Of a stretch of DNA of 10,700 nt, positions 6,782 through 10,700 are shown piece after piece. A model generated the notes under the pieces. It was not told where the DNA came from, did no database searches, and saw only the letters and a program-made list of their open reading frames with translations. Origin of the DNA: an uncultured Acidobacteriota bacterium (lineage in GTDB: Bacteria > Acidobacteriota > Vicinamibacteria > Vicinamibacterales > SCN-69-37). The stretch's first letter is position 1. The number at the start of each line of letters is the position of its first letter. The translations under genes and the position numbers were made by a program. Where the stretch lies: positions 1-10,700 of the forward strand of contig CALFMR010000520.1 in assembly GCA_937880585.1 (NCBI GenBank). Reading direction: 5' to 3'.

Positions 6782-6787
6782 CTCCTC
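6782..6787 (-). promoter_or_regulatory. Ribosome binding site of the ThuA gene
   Basis: GAGGAG on the - strand, within GGGGGGAGGAG, lies nine bases before the ATG at 6772. It selects the start that gives a signal peptide and rules out the longer frame from 6931, which would run inside the 3' end of the upstream gene. Confidence 0.75.
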
Positions 6788-6834
6788 CCCCCGTCCCGGG
6801 TACCTGTCAATCGTCGCGCCCTGCTCGCGCGCTT

Positions 6835-8133
6835 TTACCGTGCTGTCCGCGCCTCGTATGTCTTCGTGAAATCGATGCGGGGATTCGTGACGGTGAAATG
6901 CCCGTCCGGATACGCCGACACCTTGATCCAATAGGCCGGCGAGTGTCCCGTGCTCGCACCGCCAAATCCACCGCCGCGGCGTCCGCCGCCCGGACCGCCG
7001 GGTCCACCCTGCCCGCGCCCGAACGCGCGTCCCGCGTCAGGCGCGCCCGGCGCGCCTTGTCCGGGCGCTCCCGCTGCCGGACCGGCCGCCGGTGGCACCC
7101 CCGTCGGCGCACCGCCGCCGGGCGCCGCTGCCGGACCGCCCGCACGCCGGCCGCCGAAACCGCCGCGGCCGCGAGGGGGCGCCGTCAGGATGTTCGCAAT
7201 CGTCTGGTTGTCATCGACGTTCGCGATGAAGACGCCCGCGGGATTGTGCTCGATACCGCCCGTGTACGACCAGTGCGACAGCCACAGATTCTCGAGACCC
7301 GGCGACGACTCGAGCGTCGGGAACGTCGTCCCCGATCCGCCCTTGCGCGTGCCGTTGTTCATGATGGCCACCCGCGGACGCAGCGCGTGCACGAGCGTCG
7401 GCGATCCGGACCAGTCGAGCCCGTGGTGCGACACCATGTAGACGTCAACGGTCCCGATCGGATTGTTCGGGCACATCAACTCCTGCTCCTTGTTCCAGAG
7501 CAGGTCACCAAGGTCGATGAGCTTGAAGTTGCCGAGCATGACGACACTGCCGACCGACTGCGCGTTTTCCGGATCGTTCGTGATGTCCTTTGGCGTGAAG
7601 CTCGCGCACTCGGGATTCGGCTGGCCGCCGCCGGGCAGCGGCGTCTTGATGACCTGTCCGGCCGACGTCACGATGCGCCCGTCGACGCAAGTAATCGGCA
7701 ACCGATCGCCCGGCTTGACGACGATGTGGTGGCCCTTCGCGTAGAGGCTGGCCCACAACTGCTGAAAGCCCTGCACCTGCTCGCGCGGCTCGACGGTCGG
7801 TCCGTGATCCACGAAGTTCTTGATGGGAATCCGCTGCGCCAGCGCCTCGACGCCGCCCACGTGATCGACGTGATAGTGCGTCAGCAGCAGATAGTCGAGC
7901 TGAGTGATCCCGGCCGCGTGGATCGCCTCCATGATGCGGTCCGTGTCACGGCCGCCGGGATTGCCCGCGTCGAGCAGCAGCGACTGCCCCGTCGGCGTGA
8001 CGTAGAGCGCGGACTTGCCGCCCTCGGTGTCGATCACGTAGACGTCCAGGGGCTTGTCTGGCGCCTGCGCGCGCACCATCGGTGCGACGGCGCCGAGCGC
8101 CAGAGCGAGGAGAGCGGCCATCGTTACACGCAT
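6835..8133 (-). CDS. Exported metallo-beta-lactamase-fold hydrolase (ComEC-like MBL domain) with Gly/Pro/Arg-rich insert
   Basis: A 432-residue protein with an N-terminal signal peptide (MRVTMAALLALALGAVAP, cleavage probable near the RAQA at 21-24). The MBL fold shows the metal motif THYHVDHVGG (His86, His88, Asp90, His91), a bridging-Asp candidate in LIDLGDLLW (Asp210), and SHHG (His236, His237), a form common in ComEC/Rec2-related MBL hydrolases. Residues 318-394 are a disordered insert of GRGG, GAP and GPGG units. An ordered C-terminal strand region (SPAYWIKVSAYPDGHFTVTN, 398-417) follows, so the insert splits the end of the domain. The start has GGAAGGGA seven bases upstream. The gene lies between an aldose epimerase (39 bases) and ThuA (62 bases). 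The substrate cannot be named; a lactone or phosphoester hydrolase acting in the envelope is possible. The ComEC membrane channel part is absent, so it is not a DNA-uptake protein. Confidence 0.88.
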   Translation of the reverse strand: MRVTMAALLALALGAVAPMVRAQAPDKPLDVYVIDTEGGKSALYVTPTGQSLLLDAGNPGGRDTDRIMEAIHAAGITQLDYLLLTHYHVDHVGGVEALAQRIPIKNFVDHGPTVEPREQVQGFQQLWASLYAKGHHIVVKPGDRLPITCVDGRIVTSAGQVIKTPLPGGGQPNPECASFTPKDITNDPENAQSVGSVVMLGNFKLIDLGDLLWNKEQELMCPNNPIGTVDVYMVSHHGLDWSGSPTLVHALRPRVAIMNNGTRKGGSGTTFPTLESSPGLENLWLSHWSYTGGIEHNPAGVFIANVDDNQTIANILTAPPRGRGGFGGRRAGGPAAAPGGGAPTGVPPAAGPAAGAPGQGAPGAPDAGRAFGRGQGGPGGPGGGRRGGGFGGASTGHSPAYWIKVSAYPDGHFTVTNPRIDFTKTYEARTAR

Positions 8134-8140
8134 GTCGAAA

Positions 8141-8148
8141 TCCCTTCC
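8141..8148 (-). promoter_or_regulatory. Ribosome binding site of the MBL-fold hydrolase gene
   Basis: GGAAGGGA on the - strand, seven bases before the ATG at 8133. It confirms the start that begins the signal peptide. Confidence 0.7.
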
Positions 8149-8172
8149 GAATCGAAACGAACCGCGGACGCG

Positions 8173-9249
8173 TCAGAACCCGCGCGGCCGGACCCAGAAA
8201 CTCTCCGTCCAGGTCCCGCGCGCCGGTACGGACTGCAGCTCCGCGTAGAGTCCTTTGTGCGCGAGGTTCAACGCATCGGTAATCGCTGCCATGGGCTCGA
8301 AGCAAATGAAGTTTGGCGGCAGCGCCGATCCCGGCCCGTCGCCGCCGACGTGTTGCGGCGCCCAGACGACGACCGCCTTGTAGTTCGGCCCGACGATCAC
8401 GTCGAGTGACTGCCGTCGTCCCGTCACCGTCATCACGGCGCGGCCTTTGTCGTCACGCACGAGATCGCCGAACACGTCGTCGAGATCCGCATGCGCGAGC
8501 GGCACGGCCCGCGGGTCGGCGAAGACCGCGCTCACGGGCTCGGTCTCGCCCGTCGGAATCTTCGCCGGCGTCAGTCGATAGTGCGCCCGCGCGCCGATCG
8601 ACGCCGTCCAGTCCGCGCGCGTCGAATCGGTGAGCTGAAAATACGGATGGAAGCCAATCGCCACGGGCATCGGCTCGTCGGCGAGATTCTCGATCCGCGT
8701 CTCGACCTCGAGCACGCCCTCGCGCAACCGGTACGTGATCTCGACGACGTGCGCGAACGGCCACTGCGCCATCCAGCGCGGCTGCCGGTAGACGTCGAGC
8801 CGGCTCGTCACCCAGGCCGAGTGGGCGTCCGACCGAACCTCGACGACCTGCCACGCGCGCGCGCCCGACAGAAATCCGTGAATGGGATTCGCACTGCCGC
8901 GCAGGTTGCCGAGATCCGGATCCAGCGCGTATCGCTGTCCGTTGGCGTAGAACGCCGGCTCGTCGAGTCGGTTGGCCCAGGGCCCGACGAACGGGATCCC
9001 GCTGAGCCCACCGCCCCGCGAGCGGAACGTGTCGACCGAAGCCGAGGGGAAATACAGAACGTTCTGCCCTTTGACCGTCATCTCGAACGCGACGTTGCCG
9101 ACGTCGGTCACGATCGACACGACCGTCCGCGCCCGTGCGTCCGTGAGACGGACAATGGTTCCCTCGCGCGCCGCCTCATAGTCGGCGCCCGCCCGCGGCG
9201 TCACCGTCGAGGTGTCCGCCGCGAGCGTTGCGAGTCCAGACGACGCCAT
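8173..9249 (-). CDS. Aldose 1-epimerase (galactose mutarotase-like)
   Basis: A 358-residue galactose-mutarotase-superfamily protein. It shows the substrate-binding Asn93-Arg94 in GPWANRLDEP, NPIHGFLSG (His124), the catalytic acid His201 in GFHPYF, a sugar-binding Asp in LDDVF (Asp257), and the general-base Glu318 in CFEPM. Length and motif order fit aldose 1-epimerase, which interconverts alpha and beta anomers of free aldoses. Start: the ATG at 9258 directly abuts GGAAGG and is too close, while the ATG at 9249 has it nine bases upstream and is chosen. No signal peptide is visible from either start, unlike the neighbouring exported proteins. The gene is 30 bases downstream of the PQQ sugar dehydrogenase gene, whose stop codon is in frame just upstream, and 39 bases upstream of the MBL gene. 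Supplying the anomer preferred by the dehydrogenase is a plausible role. Family secure; sugar unknown. Confidence 0.92.
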   Translation of the reverse strand: MASSGLATLAADTSTVTPRAGADYEAAREGTIVRLTDARARTVVSIVTDVGNVAFEMTVKGQNVLYFPSASVDTFRSRGGGLSGIPFVGPWANRLDEPAFYANGQRYALDPDLGNLRGSANPIHGFLSGARAWQVVEVRSDAHSAWVTSRLDVYRQPRWMAQWPFAHVVEITYRLREGVLEVETRIENLADEPMPVAIGFHPYFQLTDSTRADWTASIGARAHYRLTPAKIPTGETEPVSAVFADPRAVPLAHADLDDVFGDLVRDDKGRAVMTVTGRRQSLDVIVGPNYKAVVVWAPQHVGGDGPGSALPPNFICFEPMAAITDALNLAHKGLYAELQSVPARGTWTESFWVRPRGF

Positions 9250-9258
9250 GTCCGGCAT

Positions 9259-9264
9259 CCTTCC
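9259..9264 (-). promoter_or_regulatory. Ribosome binding site deciding the aldose epimerase start
   Basis: GGAAGG on the - strand abuts the first ATG (9258) with no spacer but is nine bases from the ATG at 9249. Normal spacing therefore favours initiation at 9249. Confidence 0.65.
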
Positions 9265-9279
9265 ATCAGGCGTCCGGTC

Positions 9280-10700
9280 CTACTTCGACACGGGCACGAG
9301 ACGGACGAGCATGCCGGGGTTCGGATCCGACAGCGCGATACCCGGCACCTGGATCAGGATGTACGGATACCCGTCGTGACCGATGATCACGTCACGAACG
9401 CGGCCGAAGCCCGAGAAGAGAATCTCCTCGTGCGCGACCTTGTCCTTCTTGATCTCCAGCCGGCGGAACGCCTCGCCGCCGAGACCGGTCACGAGCAGGT
9501 TGTTCTTCCAGGCCGGGAACTTGTTGCCCGTATAGAACGCGATGCCGCTCGGCGCGATCGTCGGCGTCCAGAACATCACCGGGTTGTCGTACTTGCCCGA
9601 CCACGCCGGTCCGCCCGTTTCGGTGCCGACCTGGCGCGTGCCGTACTGGACGAGCGGCCAGCCGTAGTCGTGGCCCTTCTTGATGATGTTGATCTCGTCG
9701 CCACCGGTCGGGCCGTGCTCGGCTTCCCAGAGCTCGCCCGTCACCGGATCCCACGAGAACCCCTGCGGGTTGCGATGACCGTAGGTCCAGATCGACTCGT
9801 CGACGCCCGCCTGGCCCACGAACGGGTTGTCCTTCGGAATCGTCCCGTCGTCGTTGACGCGATGTACCTTGCCCTTCGGGTTGGTAAGGTCCTGCGCGTT
9901 GTTCTGGTCGCCGCGCTCGCCGATCGAGTAGAAGAGATGTCCTTGACGATCGAACGTGAAGCGCGATCCGTAATGGATGTTACTCGTCGTGTACATCGCC
10001 GCCGGCGGGTTGTACAGGTACTGCTGGTCGACCCACTTGTTGTCGCGAAGATGGCCGCGGACGATCGTCGTCATCGACGAATCGTTCGGTCCCGGCTGCG
10101 AGTAGGACAGGTAGATCCAGCCGTTGCCCGGATCGCTGTAGTGCGGATGGAGCTCGACGTCGAACAGTCCGCCGTCCTGCTTCACCCACACCTTCGGCGT
10201 GCCCTCGACCGGCGGCAAAAGCTTGCCGTGATCGACGACGCGCAGCGTGCCGCCTCGCTCGGTGACCAGGAAGCGACCGTCGGGCAACTCGGCGACGCCC
10301 CACGGCGTATCGAGCCCGTCGGCCACGACTTCGATCTTGAACGCGCCGTGTTCGCTCTGAATGACCTTGTTCGCGGGACTCGGCGCGCGCGCGGCCACGG
10401 TCGAGGCCTGCTTCGCGCGCGTGCGGATGTAGGCGATGACCGAGTCGACCTGCTCGCTCGTGAGCACGCCCTCGAAGCCTTCCATCTCGGTGCCTGAGAC
10501 ACCCTGGAGAATCGTGTTCTTCAGGCTCTCGTCAGTGTTGGGAATGTTCCAGACGTCGTCGAGCAGGGAGGGTGCGCGGCCGCCGCTGAGGGAATTACCG
10601 TGGCAGCCGAGACATTGTTCGTTGTAGATCTGCGCGCCGGGGTCTCCGCCTCGTCCGCGCCCGCGACCGAAGAAGCCGCGTCCGGGTCCACCGCCGCGGC
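9280..10700 (-). CDS. Cytochrome c-fused PQQ-dependent glucose/sorbosone dehydrogenase, 5'-truncated
   Basis: The frame is open to the window edge (about 473 codons visible), so the N-terminus, with an expected signal peptide, is missing. From the edge it encodes a GRG-rich stretch (codons at 10645-10700), then a class I cytochrome c domain with the haem motif CLGCH (10600-10614) and the likely axial Met in GTEMEGF (10483-10485). A short linker leads to a six-bladed beta-propeller of the glucose/sorbosone dehydrogenase family. Propeller signatures are DGLDTPWGVAELPDGRFLV, NIHYGSRF (candidate catalytic His at 9973-9975), YSIGERGDQNNAQDL, YGHRNPQGF (PQQ-contacting Arg in the family) and EAEHGPTGGDEIN. 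The enzyme should oxidise aldoses at C1 to lactones in the periplasm and pass electrons from PQQ to the attached haem. An apparent start at 10485 is only the axial Met codon. The operon continues with aldose 1-epimerase. Confidence 0.92.
   Translation of the reverse strand, partial: RGGGPGRGFFGRGRGRGGDPGAQIYNEQCLGCHGNSLSGGRAPSLLDDVWNIPNTDESLKNTILQGVSGTEMEGFEGVLTSEQVDSVIAYIRTRAKQASTVAARAPSPANKVIQSEHGAFKIEVVADGLDTPWGVAELPDGRFLVTERGGTLRVVDHGKLLPPVEGTPKVWVKQDGGLFDVELHPHYSDPGNGWIYLSYSQPGPNDSSMTTIVRGHLRDNKWVDQQYLYNPPAAMYTTSNIHYGSRFTFDRQGHLFYSIGERGDQNNAQDLTNPKGKVHRVNDDGTIPKDNPFVGQAGVDESIWTYGHRNPQGFSWDPVTGELWEAEHGPTGGDEINIIKKGHDYGWPLVQYGTRQVGTETGGPAWSGKYDNPVMFWTPTIAPSGIAFYTGNKFPAWKNNLLVTGLGGEAFRRLEIKKDKVAHEEILFSGFGRVRDVIIGHDGYPYILIQVPGIALSDPNPGMLVRLVPVSK

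Noticed and set aside
6773..6931. N-terminal extension of the ThuA gene to 6931
   Set aside because: It would overlap the MBL gene by about 97 bases and hide the signal peptide; GAGGAG before 6772 marks the real start.
6950..7441. A Pro-rich 163-codon + strand frame
   Set aside because: It is the complement of the Gly/Arg-rich insert of the MBL gene; the low-complexity composition explains the open frame.
8491..10497. A 668-codon open frame on the + strand opposite the epimerase and PQQ dehydrogenase
   Set aside because: It is a shadow of two clear - strand genes, with Arg/Val/Asp-rich composition and no domain signature.
10436..10627. A 63-codon + strand frame near the right edge
   Set aside because: It lies wholly opposite the cytochrome c domain with its haem motif and has no recognisable features.

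Overview
The window is GC-rich, gene-dense bacterial DNA with strong G/C bias at third codon positions, so long open frames also appear antisense to real genes. Periplasmic or secreted enzymes carrying Gly/Arg-rich stretches, a ThuA-domain protein, a cytochrome c-PQQ sugar dehydrogenase fusion and the overall gene style suggest Acidobacteriota, perhaps the Vicinamibacteria group. That placement is an impression and is not shown by any marker gene here.

There are two convergent gene clusters. On the + strand (1-5607) five genes lie in one direction: a sugar-acid dehydratase of the IlvD/Edd family (5' end outside the window), a short-chain dehydrogenase, a fumarylacetoacetate-hydrolase-fold enzyme, and a GlcD-type FAD oxidase with its GlcF-type iron-sulfur partner. 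Together they match the non-phosphorylative diketo-hydrolase route for sugar acids. The aldonate is dehydrated to a 2-keto-3-deoxy acid, oxidised at C4 to a 2,4-diketo acid, and hydrolysed to pyruvate plus a 2-hydroxy acid: glycolate from pentonates, or lactate from 6-deoxyhexonates. GlcD/GlcF would oxidise that 2-hydroxy acid. A strong hairpin sits between the hydrolase and glcD.

A 169-base convergent intergenic region (5608-5776) holds a short GCGAAG repeat cluster, a long stem that probably terminates both clusters, and two adjacent hairpins whose loop-centred octamers are complementary to each other.

On the - strand (10700 down to 5777) four genes follow one another with gaps of 30, 39 and 62 bases: a cytochrome c domain fused to a glucose/sorbosone (PQQ) dehydrogenase (5' end outside the window), an aldose 1-epimerase, an exported metallo-beta-lactamase-fold hydrolase, and an exported ThuA-domain protein. 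This looks like a cell-envelope sugar-oxidising cluster. Aldoses oxidised outside the cytoplasm would give aldonolactones or aldonates, which the + strand enzymes could then degrade. The two halves may therefore form one pathway, but this is inferred from neighbourhood only. No tRNA, rRNA, insertion sequence or CRISPR array was seen.
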